Assembly (NCBI GenBank): GCA_964036295.1
Contig: OZ038464.1
Span: 23,448,008-23,512,007 of the forward strand
DNA from: Plumapathes pennacea
Lineage: Eukaryota > Cnidaria > Anthozoa > Antipatharia > Myriopathidae
Direction: 5' to 3'
DNA length: 64,000 bases
This document shows, piece by piece, positions 29,507-40,900 of this stretch (its first letter is position 1; each line of letters starts with the position of its first letter). A program made the position numbers and the translations under genes. Under the pieces are notes generated by a model. It did not search any database. It saw nothing but the letters and a program-made list of their open reading frames with translations, and was not told the DNA's origin.

Positions 29507-32500
29507 TAAAGCAGAGCAAAATATTGTATCGATTGTACCTCAAAACATCAAAACCTGCGGTCTTTCTGGGCCGCAAAATCGTTCCTATGCCAAACGGTAT
29601 CAATATACAAAACTACAGGTAACGAATGCAGTCAGAGAAAAATAACTATATAATAAATGATGCGAAGATTCCGTTTGGTTGGTTGGTTGGGACTTTTAAT
29701 TTCTTTATTTTTACGTTCTTTTTTTCTTGCGACATACAAATAGTTTATACTAATTACCTAGTTTTGTATCCGGGATGAGGCTCACGAGTGACTCGTAGCC
29801 ATAAACGGACCCTTCCTTTTCCAGTACGACGCTGTTATCGAGAAGTCGCCGCATTTCCCATGGAAGTCCCACCATGCTCTCGCCATCTGAGAAACTATAT
29901 TCTGTTAAGAACATATCAGCGGTGAGCGAATTTTATATTAAGTAATGCCTTTTCTTCAAAGTTTGGAGGTGACTTTTCTTGTTCTTAAATACGGTTTACC
30001 GTCTACTTTGTGTTGTTTTGATTTATCAGGCTTGCGGAGTGCTTATGGTCACTGTACGTAATAGTGACGGAAATATTTACACGCATTTTCTGGGGACCAG
30101 CCCCCCGGGGGGGGGGGGGGTACTCAATAGAAATTTGGGCGGTTCCGCTTACTCTATAAAACCCTGACCCTATTCAAGACACAAAAATGGAAATTTTGCT
30201 ACCCTGTCTAAGACAAAGTGCTCTAATTTGATACCCCGTTTAAGACTAAGTTTAGATAAGTTAGCCTGCGTTGCACGCGTTTCCACTGGAGCATACGAAG
30301 AAATCGCGCGAGCAAGAAATGGCGAGAGCAAAAATGTGGTTGAGGGAGGAGGGGAAGAGGAGAAAATCTTCGGAAAATAACCCTGTTTAAGACACGAAAA
30401 TGTAAAATTTGATACCCTGTTTAAGATAGAAGACCCTGAAAATGATACCCTATCGGGCGGAACGTCCCTATATAGGAAATATATGGGAGTACCCCCCCCC
30501 CCCCCCGGGGGGACCAGCTAAATAATAATAACGGGCAACACAACAAGATCAGTTTCTGAAGCAAGCTCAGCCTGAATGGAACCGTAATAAAGTTTGCCCT
30601 TACCGGGCGCAAAGAACTCTCGTGTGGCATCTTTTGATAGAAATCGGTTGACCTTTTTCTCCGTAAAAAGCGCAGTTTCGATCTGAAATTCAAAATAGTA
30701 CCACAATTGAGCCCTTAACAGTCCGGCCAGGACGGCTAGTTACGTTTATTTTTTGTTTCCCACGAACTTCTGTCCCATTGTGGTCCACATACCGAAAAAC
30801 CGGACAATTCACGGCCAAACGAACGGCGCCAGGCTTGATTTATACGCAAAGTCGGCGACTCAGTTCTTCATCATTTGACCACCCAAAGCTTGCAAGCCGT
30901 CCCAAATCAAAGGTAATACATGTAGCCAGTGCAGTGTTTTTCGCCACTTGGATTGACTATGTTGAGTCGACCTCCTGCGAATCTCTTTGGCCAGTTAATA
31001 ATTTTGCAATTTGGAGTTGACTTGGGTCGTGACTTGCAAGAGTCAATTTGGCCAGGGAATTTTTTTTATATCGTTTATTTCGGTCATAATTATGCGGACA
31101 ACATTGGAGACAGCAAACCTTCACGGGAAACAATCTTTAAATAGCTATATCTGGGAATGCCCGTAGCATCGACTAAGCCTTGAAAAGAGCGTTCTGTGAG
31201 CTTGATCAAGTGACTGGCGGTACATACCTTGGCTAAATCATCAACTGAAGAAAAAACGCCTCCTGTTGGATTCAGCCAGCCCCACTCATAAATTTGACCC
31301 GGATCTTTATCGCCGAAGTAAACAAGCGGGATTTTCTTTTTCAAGCTGCCAAAATAATGAAAGAAACAGATTGCTTTTGTTTCGTTCTATTTACACATCC
31401 CCCCCCCCCCCTTCCCCCTCATACTGTAAATCGTGGACGTGAGCACTGGGCACTAGTATGGCAATCGTGGTGGAGCTGAAAGGAGAGGTGTTCGCATTAG
31501 TTCTGTTATTCGCCTGTAGTGTTGCTCTTTTGATACCAGAAAGTTATTTGCCTTTTTCAAGAAGAAATGTAAGTACTCTAGTGGCCGGCAAACGACTCAA
31601 CTCTCCAATTTGCATTCGCTGGGAGCACAAACTAGAGCTCACTGAGCGAGTCTATAATGGTCGGCCGACAACACGTGCATGTTTGTAATATTCTGTCGTA
31701 TATATTTTTTTGTGTCAGTTCTGCAGTGTTTGTGTTTAGTGTTAAGGAATACAATGTCATATCTGTTTGTAGCGATGTGTTGTGTGATGTCACCTTTTCT
31801 TATTAATGTGCCATTCCATTGGTTCCGCACATAGAAGCGGTCTTTTCAAACTTCATAGCAAAACTGCTATAAATGTGAGGAAAGCGAATTAAAATTAACT
31901 ATCAAAATTACCTCTCTGTGAGGGTGAATGTAGTGTCCTTCAACCCCAATGGATCCAGTACAATTTGTTTTACAACATCTTCAAATCCAATTCGACTGTT
32001 GAAGAAATGAGCCAGGACTTGTCCAAGGAGAGCGATGCCTAAATTGCTGGAGAAAGAAAGAGAGCATACATTCATGTTCATTATACATTATTTTCTATGA
32101 TTACATGCATGTCTGAATGAAATCCTTTTTTGTTTCCAGGTAAACCTGACCACTTGATCAGAATGTGGTTGCAGCTGGCTCATTTTACACTCTCTGAATA
32201 CTGCTGTTTGAAAAAATATTAAGTTGCCTCAAAGAGGTACTGTAGAACAACATGGGCATTTAAGTTAGGAAAGACATTTATGTATGTGCATTGGTTGTAT
32301 ATGTTAAACCCTTCAGCTAGCTATGCTCTAACTCCTGAGAAATTACCTACCAGCTTGCTTAGTTAATAGAGCTCTATAGTTTGCTCAGACAGAACATTGA
32401 TACAAATCAGTTCTCATGCTACACTCATATGCATTTTCTTCTTGAATGGTTGGGAAATTTTTTTTTTGAAGGGGGGGGGAGGGGGGTAGGTGACTGGTAT

Positions 32501-35500
32501 ACAAGAGAATGAATTAAAACAGGGTTACAAAATAGACTACTTTGTCTTAGACAGGGCAGTGAACTTTGTGTCTTGAACAGGGTCAAGGTTTGAGATCAAC
32601 AGAAACCCCCCTAACATAAACTTAAGTTGTGAAGCCCCCCCCCCTCCTCACACACACACACAAACACGCACACACACATGGGTAATTAGCCTAGTCGTGC
32701 TTTGAACAATTCAGATCCCAGTGTGCAGATCCTCTTTGTGCTGAACAGTCTGTTTATCAACCACCACTGACTATTGTAAAGTAAAAGTAAAGGTAAAGTA
32801 AAGTATCTTTATTTATACACGGTAAGTAATTCAGCAGAGCTGGCGGGGCTGTGTTTTAAACTCAACGTAAATCTGTTAAAAATCTTTGTACTCTTTGTCC
32901 AACTACCTGTACTGTGGTTCTCCTCCAGGTTTTCTGAGCAGTGTCAAGTTGTTCAACCGGTTCAACATAGTATCATAGTCATAAGGACACAGGTTGTTTA
33001 CATTTTCAGGATAACACGGAGCCTCACGCTGCAATCCAGACCGATGAGAAGCCAGCTGCCTGCAAGAGGATCACTCATTAACTTAATGAGGTGAGTACTA
33101 CTGTAATAGCAGGCACAGTGCATGCTCGAAACCTTTTTTTGTCTCACTAGTCAAGGGCTATATATACAGTTAGTAATAGGTCTACTTAGAGGACCCCTCT
33201 GTAAATCACTCTTGGTAAAGTTGGCATTCTCAATAATGTTATTATTAAACACCCATTAGCACTTACCATGATGCACCGCGCTTGCTTCGTATTTTCTGGG
33301 GCCACAAAAATCACTTTTCTTGTATTCTACAGTTAGTGGCGGAAAATCCATTGTCATCCGAGCATCTGTCGCATGCTCTGACCTTTATTTAATCGCAAGA
33401 GCTTGATTATGTATCTGGCAGCGTCTTTCTAGTGTTCTTTTTCCGATCGGGGTGATGTGTCATAATAAACAATGCGCGGTGCATCATGGTAAGTGCTAAT
33501 GGGTCTTTAATATTAGGTAACAGAAGAAGTGAAGTAGTGCCAGGGACGTGATCCAATGTGGGCATGACCTTGCTTAATACAAAACGTGGCAGTTTGTGCA
33601 AACTGAGTATGGCCTAAGAGCTAAACACTTTTTGGTCAAGTTACTTTGATCATTTTTAGTCCGCACTATGTTGGTCAATGTTAACCCTAGCAACCTTCGC
33701 CTTCATGCACGTAATCTGGTTCTCAGTTGAGTCTCTAGAGCTGTTTATCTTACATTCTACTAACACGACGTTCGTCTAAGTTAGCCGTTCTGTATTGGTT
33801 CCTTTGACCATCAATTTTCTACGTACCTGTTGTGTCTCCCAGATTAGTGGGGCACATATGCCCGGCTTTAATAACCGGCTGAGACTTTAATAAAGTTGTC
33901 GATTGATTGATTGATTGTACCTCAAAGTAATGCGGTCATCGTTGAATGGATTCTTAAATTTGAGTCGGGGCTCAAAGTTGGTCAGTGGTTCGCTCAATGA
34001 TCTCAGTGAACCGTCGCTATACAGCTTGAACATCATCAAGGACTGAAAAGGAACACTTAATATTAATATAGCTTACGCAGTGTTGTATCCAGAGCGCGTC
34101 ATTGCGTCCTGGGACGCACAAATCTCAATTTGGACGCAAAAAATTCCAGCAAGTGCGTCCGCTTGGACGCACTCAAAAAATTAATTGACAAGCGACTCTT
34201 TTCGGGATGCGACCCGCTAAGTGGAAAGCCGGCGCTGATCCTTCACCACTGATAGTGCGTCGGTAAAGCCCGATTTACGCGTTGCAACTTTCGCTTACGA
34301 CACGAATAAAAAATCACCCCGTGATTTGGTTTTTTGTTGCATACGACACGAAAAAAGTAGTACAATTTCTAAGGGTTAAATCCTGGAATGCGAGTGTGAC
34401 TGAACAAATATTCGATCAAATATTACTGTAAACCACTGGCTGTTGGAGCGGCTCAGTTTATTGCGACGTGCACACTTTTATCGATCACGACGACACCGCT
34501 TTTAATATGTCAAACGGTCGAAATCTGTTTGCATACAAATCTTAAAACATTGACCTGTAGTCTTGTACATCGACTGAAAATCAAGCTGTCAATTTTTCGC
34601 GTAGCGTGGTGAAATTTGATAACCCAAAGAATTGAGTTCAGATTTGCATAAATATGTTTTGTGCGTATGGCGGATGTCAATAAAATACTTTTAGCCAAAA
34701 ACCTCCTCAAAAGAGAACAAAATGTGGCAGGAACATAAAAAATGTCCTATCGGCTTGTTATTTGTTTGGTACAAAAATAAACAATGTGAATAATGACGCG
34801 CCACGAATTTTAATATTAAAAATTAATATTAATTAGTTGGACCCCACAAAATCCTACTTGGACCCCTAAATTTTGGAAGAGGGGGGTCCTTTGGACCCCC
34901 AGTTTTGAAATCCTGGATACAACACTGCTTACGATGCTTACTCCATATTTAACCTGATCAACTTCGATTTTCTCTTCTAGTCTCTCACCAGCGATATACA
35001 ACTAACTAGGGAGAACGTAGTTGTTGATAGCTTACATGAGCTGAGTGGACTATCAAATCTTGCTATAACTGACTCATGTACTGATACATAGAGGATATTA
35101 CACGGCGGCGCGAAGATATATTCTTATAGAATGCAATGATATAATAACAGCCAAACTTGATCTGCATCGAGGTAGCCGTAACGTAATGTTGTTGATGAAA
35201 TCAACTGTATTTGTATTATGAGCTCTGTGGCCGGTTTCTATTTTCTTCGTTACACATTCCGGCCAGAAGTTGTTTAGCGATAGGTTGTTTGGATTAGTGT
35301 AAAACACTTGTCGAACGTTTTACGATACTCTAAGGGGAACATCACCTCTTGTTGGATTCGTTTAAACAAATGGAACTTAAACATTACTGAGACGTGATTG
35401 ACAACGGTTTGAAGGGAGCCATAAGTTTTTTTAATCAGGAACTTACTGTGAATATCTTTGACACGCTCGCGCATGGGTAGACGGTAGCTGTGCCCGGTTG

Positions 35501-37924
35501 CCGCGGTGTTTTCGCATCCTTGTCGACCGTTCCGAAACCGCCGGCCCATATTACTTCGTCTCGATATACGATATTTGCACTCACTGCGGACTAGAGAAAA
35601 AAAAAGTATCGTGAACTACAATGCATGTCTAACGTTAAAACAATACGAACCCTTCACTCCTACGTGGAAATTCAACTTCAATTTTCTTTTTGAGAGACAG
35701 AAATTGCATGCAGTATGGAGGCAGAACTTGGCGTTTGATAGCTTGCTCAGATGAGAGCTGATCAGCTGACTGTCAATTCTCACTACATCACTCATACCTT
35801 TTCTTCTTGAATGGTTGGGAGAATTTGTATTCTGAGCGCAGGAAGGAAAGGTCTAATAGACCAGTTTCTCAAGGGTGCTCGTGCGTGCGTCCAAGTTTGA
35901 CTGGCGGCCGAAACTATGTGAAAATGATGAATGTTGGAGAAAATGGCTTTCAAACTTAAGGTAGCTATATCCTATCGTGAGGTTGCGGATTTATTTCCCC
36001 GCTTGCGATTGTCAACGCGCATGCTGTTTCTGATTATTTACCGCTGTGCCTTGTTTCACTTCACTTTCGAAGAAATCCTCCAAAGAGTGGAGCTCATCTT
36101 TGAGGTGCCCCATTAACGTTTGGACAGGAATGGTCTTTGGTAGTGTCAAAGAGCATCCTTTTCTAGATGGAACCTCCTGCTGTAGAAAAAGAACGGTGCA
36201 GTCAATTCCCGCTAAGACGGACACCCTCTGGACCAGCCCAGCTGTACGTCTTAAAGAGGTTCGGTTAGACAGCTGAATGACTGAAGACTCAGTGAACGGT
36301 GTCCGTCTAAGAGTGGTGTCCATTAGTTTACTGTATAAGGAGTTCACTGTATAAGATTAAATACAACTTTTAAAAGTTGCTTCATAATATTATATGAAGG
36401 AACGGCAGTAGTAAAGTCAAACCTGTATTAAGCGGACACACTGTATTAAGCGGACAGTTGTCCAAGTCCCGGAAATCTACTCCCCAGTAAAATACTGCAA
36501 ACTTTACCTGTATTAAGCGGACACACTGTATTAAGTGGACAGTTGTCCAAGTCCCGGAAATTTACTCCCCAGTAAAATACTGCAAACTTTACCTGTATTA
36601 AGCGGACACACTGTATTAAGTGGACAGTTGTCCAAGTCCCGGAAATCTACTCCCCAGTAAAATACTGCAAACTTTACCTGTATTAAGCGGACACACTGTA
36701 TTAAGCGGACAGTTGTCCAAGTCCCGGAAATCTACTCCCCAGTAAAATACTGCAAACTTTACCTGTATTAAGCGGACACTTCACAATTCCCCGAGGGTGT
36801 CCGCTTAGTAAAGGTTTGACTGTAGTAGGAAACGTAATTCCCATATAAAACTACTTTCGTTGTCATGCATCTCTGACGAAGTCAAATCAAAAACAATATA
36901 TGAACTCCCTTAACAACGATCGACGTAAGCACTGCGGTTAGAATGTACTCATTGATAATGGTCACTCATTTGCCAGTTCAGGAGTTGGAATTAGAATATT
37001 GAGAGCTGTCATACTGTGAGTGGTCACACTCGGGTTTCATTTGACATTTCAGAAGTAATAGATCGGTTTTGTATAGGGTGAGTCAAATTCGCCTCTGAGG
37101 GTTGAAGCGTGCTTTGTCATATATAAATCATGTATACGAATCACGTGACACGTGTTACGTAACACGTGACCTGCTCCCATAGCTTGTGTGAATAAGAATT
37201 CTTGAAATACTTCTTGATAACGGTGCTCCTTGTTCTTTTTTTTATGCATCTTCGCAGTTCAGACAGTGACTTGCTTCTATATCGTGAAAATAATTAACAC
37301 ATTGCATATTTTCACGGTCACGAAAGTATTTACATATATGTATATACCTATCTCGGTAAAAACCTTTTTGAAAACGCAGAGTATGTATGCCAGAGATGCT
37401 GCCAGAGAACATTGCGAACTGTGATTTTATTTTCGAGTGTTCTCGCAAAATCCGAAATATTTTTAACGGAGTAAAAATGAATAACTAAAAGTGATGTCAC
37501 ATACAGAAAGCATCCTTTTTTTATATTATAAGCTAAGTATCTTTATATGGAAATAAGGTACCTTCGTGGGTGCAGGTTGCTCGTTGTGTTCGCCACAAGG
37601 CTGGTGTCTCCACATAATAATCCCAAATGTTACACAAGACAGACAAATAAAAAAGATCAGTAGAATCAACAGCAGGCGAGTGCGACTGCAGCACCGCCTT
37701 TTCCTTTTGTGTGCTGTGCTTCGTCCAAGTTCCGACGCATTCGCTCGTGCTGTCCCGGAATACGAGGAAGTCGGTCTGTTGATCACATACGGTGTTGTAT
37801 TTAACCTGGGTACTTTGGAAACAAATGTTGGACTATCAATGAATCCGTTGCTTGTCATGTGGTTTGGTGACTCTGACACGGGCTGCTCGTAACTCCAGGG
37901 AGTAGGATCAAACTTGCGGCCCAT
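28674..37924 (-). CDS. Beta-lactamase-like type II membrane protein, copy B
   Basis: Eleven coding exons: 37924-37562, 36179-36042, 35590-35447, 34042-33921, 33059-32907, 32046-31912, 31345-31228, 30682-30604, 29886-29758, 29464-29361, 29012-28674. They give 607 aa. Residues 1-83 are a Ser/Pro-rich cytoplasmic tail, KRKRR (73-77) precedes a single membrane span (about 84-105), and the rest is extracellular by the positive-inside rule. The domain is a class C/PBP-like serine hydrolase: ASVSK with the Ser-x-x-Lys nucleophile (S209, K212), FKLYSDG after it, QYSN (Y306-N308) as the second motif, and GWLNPTGGVFSSVDDLAK. The third motif (His/Lys-Ser/Thr-Gly-Gly) is CTNC (466-469) here, so catalysis is doubtful. 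The exon 10 donor is GC. Intron phases are identical to the neighbour at 43.7-52.6 kb. Vertebrate LACTBL1 has a similar plan (established knowledge, not aligned here). Confidence 0.85.
29470..29501. repeat. Poly-A tract
   Basis: About 30 A on the plus strand, forming the poly-T pyrimidine tract immediately upstream of the exon 10 acceptor of copy B (minus strand). Confidence 0.85.
30102..30512. mobile_element. Element with C/G-tract inverted ends
   Basis: The left end is CCCCC followed by a long G run and TACTC. The right end is GGGAGTAC followed by a long C run and GGGGGG, a mirror inverted terminus. GGACCAGC flanks both sides (30094-30101 and 30511-30518), as a target duplication would. 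The interior repeats the phrase 'ACCCTGTTTAAGAC' several times. It lies in copy B between exons 8 and 9. Confidence 0.7.
32303..32640. repeat. Degraded MITE fragments and G-rich repeat
   Basis: Begins AAACCCTTCAGCTAGC; the TTTTCTTCTTGAATGGTTGGGA block near 32434 matches the TTAACCCTTTCACTCCCAAG family. It then continues into a G tract (32470-32487) and 'ACAGGGTTACAAAATAG', reminiscent of the 30.1-kb element. Lies in a copy B intron. Confidence 0.5.
34078..34927. mobile_element. 850-bp non-autonomous DNA transposon
   Basis: Terminal inverted repeats CAGTGTTGTATCCAG and CTGGATACAACACTG are perfect over 15 bases. Each side is flanked by CTTACG (34072-34077 and 34928-34933), a 6-bp target duplication. 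Internal subterminal repeats use GCGTCC/GGACGC. No transposase frame is seen. It sits in copy B between exons 3 and 4. The superfamily is uncertain: the ends are hAT-like, but hAT usually makes 8-bp duplications. Confidence 0.8.
35742..35850. mobile_element. Partial MITE of the TTAACCCTTTCACTCCCAAG family
   Basis: Contains GCTTGCTCAGATGAGAGCTG, AATTCTCACTACATCACTCA and TTCTTCTTGAATGGTTGGGA, matching the internal part of the full copy at 58652-58862. Lies in copy B between exons 2 and 3. Confidence 0.6.
36199..36349. mobile_element. Tigger/pogo-like MITE
   Basis: Starts CAGTCAATTCCCGCTAAGAC and ends AAGGAGTTCACTG, with internal GGACACC/GGTGTCC repeats. The CAGT...ACTG ends and '(T)AAGNGGACAC' phrase are typical of pogo/Tigger non-autonomous elements (inference). 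It begins 19 bases upstream of the copy B exon 2 acceptor on the minus strand, so it may supply part of the branch-point region. Confidence 0.55.
36414..36823. mobile_element. MITE with an internal 85-bp tandem array
   Basis: Four complete 85-bp units start at 36421, 36506, 36591 and 36676, with a partial fifth at 36761. Each reads ACCTGTATTAAGCGGACACA, then ACTGTATTAAG, then TCCAAGTCCCGGAAAT. The outer ends (AGTCAAACCTGTATTAAGCG and GCTTAGTAAAGGTTTGACT) are inverted repeats, so the array lies inside one element. Unit-to-unit identity is very high, so expansion is recent. Confidence 0.8.
36925..37045 (-). repeat. Copy of the TCAAATGAAA dispersed repeat (minus)
   Basis: Reverse-oriented relative of the arrays at 43.3, 53.1, 57.7 and 60.5 kb: TTTCATTTGACATTTCAG near 37036, GAGCTGTCATACTG near 37003, TAGAATGTACTCATTG near 36941. 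Confidence 0.55.
37142..37168. promoter_or_regulatory. Triple CACGTG E-box palindrome
   Basis: CACGTG occurs at 37142, 37149 and 37163. The last two form a perfect 20-base palindrome centred on TACGTA. It lies in intron 1 of copy B, about 400 bases from exon 1. Binding is inferred, not shown. Confidence 0.45.
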
Positions 37925-40900
37925 TTTTTTTCGTCTCGTGCTGTCTCCTTCCCAACCTGTGACTATTAAAACATAACAACATCATGCATAGTAAATAGGT
38001 AAATAAGTGCAACAATCAGAATCGCGTTGACCGGTCATTTTAACAATAGATACACTAATCGGTTGGACACGGTTCTATTAAATTAGATTCTAACCTAGAA
38101 TTAACCAAAAGTTGCTTTATTTCAACTTCTCGGCCAACAAACTGTGTATGCAGAGTCATTTTGATCATAGATCAGCTAAGAGGGCGAAACCTTATATTTT
38201 GGGCCTTAAAAGTGACAACGAAGTTTCGACCCGAAATTGAGCGAAAACAATATCGACATTTGCAGCCTTTTAAGTGTGAACGGCACTTTGTCTGTCACAA
38301 ATGCTACTATACCAAACATCAAAGAAACCGTCGTCTAGCTCTGCATGTGTAGTTAGAGTATTATCCAGTCTAGTGTGAGACGCTCCTAATCCAGGATTAG
38401 CCTAATTGTGCTTTGAACAACTTGGCCTGATGATGTCATGCAGTCAGGTGGCTAACTAGTCTGAACACCCAGGATTTCTGGGGTATAGGCGCTGCTGCAA
38501 AATCGATAAGAAACAAACGTACACAGGCAAAGAAAGCGAACACGCATCAGTAGAACACGCGCAGCAGGGAGTTCCTTCCCCCGTATTAAATTAACCACTG
38601 TAGAATATATTTCACGCACGATTTGGCGAAAACATGCTTAACTTCGTAAGCAACTGGATCATTTTCATAACTGTTGTGAAGTAAAGCTCTTTTACCCTAT
38701 CAAGTCAGTTCATTTCGCACCGATGAATATCTTCTCAGACTTTGCAATCATTTTAATGGGTCGATTCCAATACTTGGTCATAGTAGAACATGAGTTTCAA
38801 GACCTCACCCATGAAAGCCGCATCTGTTCTACCATTAAGTCTAAAGATTTGCCATTGGTACCTGTTTATCGAGCTGATACACTCCCTGCACATCTTGGAA
38901 ATGCAGCCATTCTGGACGACAAAACGACAGGAAATTTCTCTCTTCTGGAATTGAGGCCTATTCCCACCTCATCTTTATTGTTTTGTCTTCCAAACAGGTT
39001 GTTGCCTCTGTTTCAAAACGAGGCTTAGTGCGGGAACTTTCTTTTGCAAATTAGCTTTACTCATTGTTCATTATCATGCAAATCAAACCCATTCGTTTTG
39101 AAACATATGTAGCAGGCATCTCGGAAATGGCCAATTGGCGACATCGAAGTAACTGTCGATCTGATTCCTGTACATATTTTCGGGAACGGCACAATTTACT
39201 GCATTCATTTCTACCGAATTTTAATAAAGAAATCGCTAATCACGTTCTTAACTTTTAATTTGTTAATCCGTGGTGTCAATAATGGTTAATAGCGCTTCCG
39301 TCTTTTGTTACAAGGGGTCGAGGTTCAAACATGGCGCCAGCACGCAAAATCAAAGAAAAAAGAAAAACTTTTTGAGAACCTGGCTCTCTAATTCGTGGCT
39401 CGAATGACCACGTAAGGTACACCCGGGACGTAAAACAACCATTGAGGGCGCAAACACTAATCTCTGGCAGCAGTGACCATGCCCTTCAAAAATGCCCGCA
39501 AACTGGTAAAGAGGTCGGCTTGCTGTCGTAGTTTTAGAGAAGCTGCTAGTGAATGAGACCTCAACTATACCCACAATGAAACATCTGAATTCATCGAGTT
39601 AGAAAACCAGAAAACTCCACCAAGTGCTGGGAACTGCTATTAATACTCTACACTATTTGTAGTGAGTTCACTGGCCGTCTACTGATTCCACTCAGGTACA
39701 GTTAACTCTCTCCAAGGCGGACACCCTTGGGCATTTAGTGTCCGCCTTAGAGAGAGTTAGTTACAGAGAAACAAATACAAATCGGCAGGGACCAAATATG
39801 CATGCTGTTTGCTTTGGAGAGACCGCTTAGAGAGAGTTGACTTGCTATAACATTAGTGCAAAGAAGAAAGTCGGATTGTATATAATGTTGAGATGTTTGC
39901 CGGTTTACTTTGGGGAAGCATGTAGTTTCCAAGGCAAGAGTTGTTAGCCGTAGATTTCTTACTCGAAACGAACCTAACTATGCTTTGTTGATCACTTACG
40001 GCTAAAACAAACACTCGGCGATATCAGTTGTTTTTTTAATTATTCGGTAGCCCCCGGTTTTCCACTTGAACCGTTTGTTAGACTCGTAAGCTGTCGTAGA
40101 ACTGAAACTGTTCCCGGACTGCAAAAGTTGCAAAAGTGCGAAAGTTGATACTGCAGTGAGCGTCACGTTAAAATATGGAGCGAACCATTGCCGAATTAGT
40201 TGTATCGAGTACTCGGGTACTTGTTTGAATTAGATATGAACAACTTCGATGCGTGCTTTGCCAACTAAAACAATTTCAACTGCCGCACATTTATATGACC
40301 ATAAGTTCATTAGAGATAAAGATTTTTGTCAGATATGCCGACAATAATTCCCAACCGTTTGGCTAGAATGCGCTTTGCATAACACCCAAAGTCGTCATTG
40401 CTTGTATCACCGTATTTATAAACAATAAAGAACGATGTTGACATTACCACAGAATATGTGTTCCGACGTCGTTCCTGTGTTGTCGTCTTGTATAATTCGA
40501 CTGCACTTGACAAGAAATCAGCGATGCATGTTGGACTAGGTTTGGTGCTTTGGACCCACACTATCACAAAGCCAAGTAGCGGGACTCTGTTTGAGTTGTA
40601 GAGGATTTAAACATGCAGCGTCAGATTGTTTGTCAACCCGTGTTAAGTACTTGGGTCTATTGACGTCAATCTACTCAAGCTGAAACGCCAGAGAAGAAAC
40701 AAGATCAGACAGCAATGGAGTGATTATGCTTGTCAAACCACCTTTCGGTTGTTTTCAAAACACTTAATGTATCAGAAATAGTTTCAAAATAATGTAACTG
40801 CGCCTTGAAGTGAAGCATGTTTTTCTTTAGTGTTGGTTAGGCCGAAGTATTAACATCAAAGTCTTCCGCAATTTGTTTAACAAATGATAACAGATTATGT

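Noticed and set aside
36012-36347. 111-aa minus-strand frame as a stand-alone gene
   Set aside because: Its C-terminal half is exon 2 of beta-lactamase-like copy B; the N-terminal half is a MITE and intron.
36414-36823. Possible CRISPR-like array (regular 85-bp repeats)
   Set aside because: Units are contiguous with no unique spacers and lie inside a transposon with inverted ends in a eukaryotic intron.
38161-38352. 63-aa frame with paired Cys/His resembling a zinc finger
   Set aside because: The spacing does not fit a C2H2 finger and there is no gene context.
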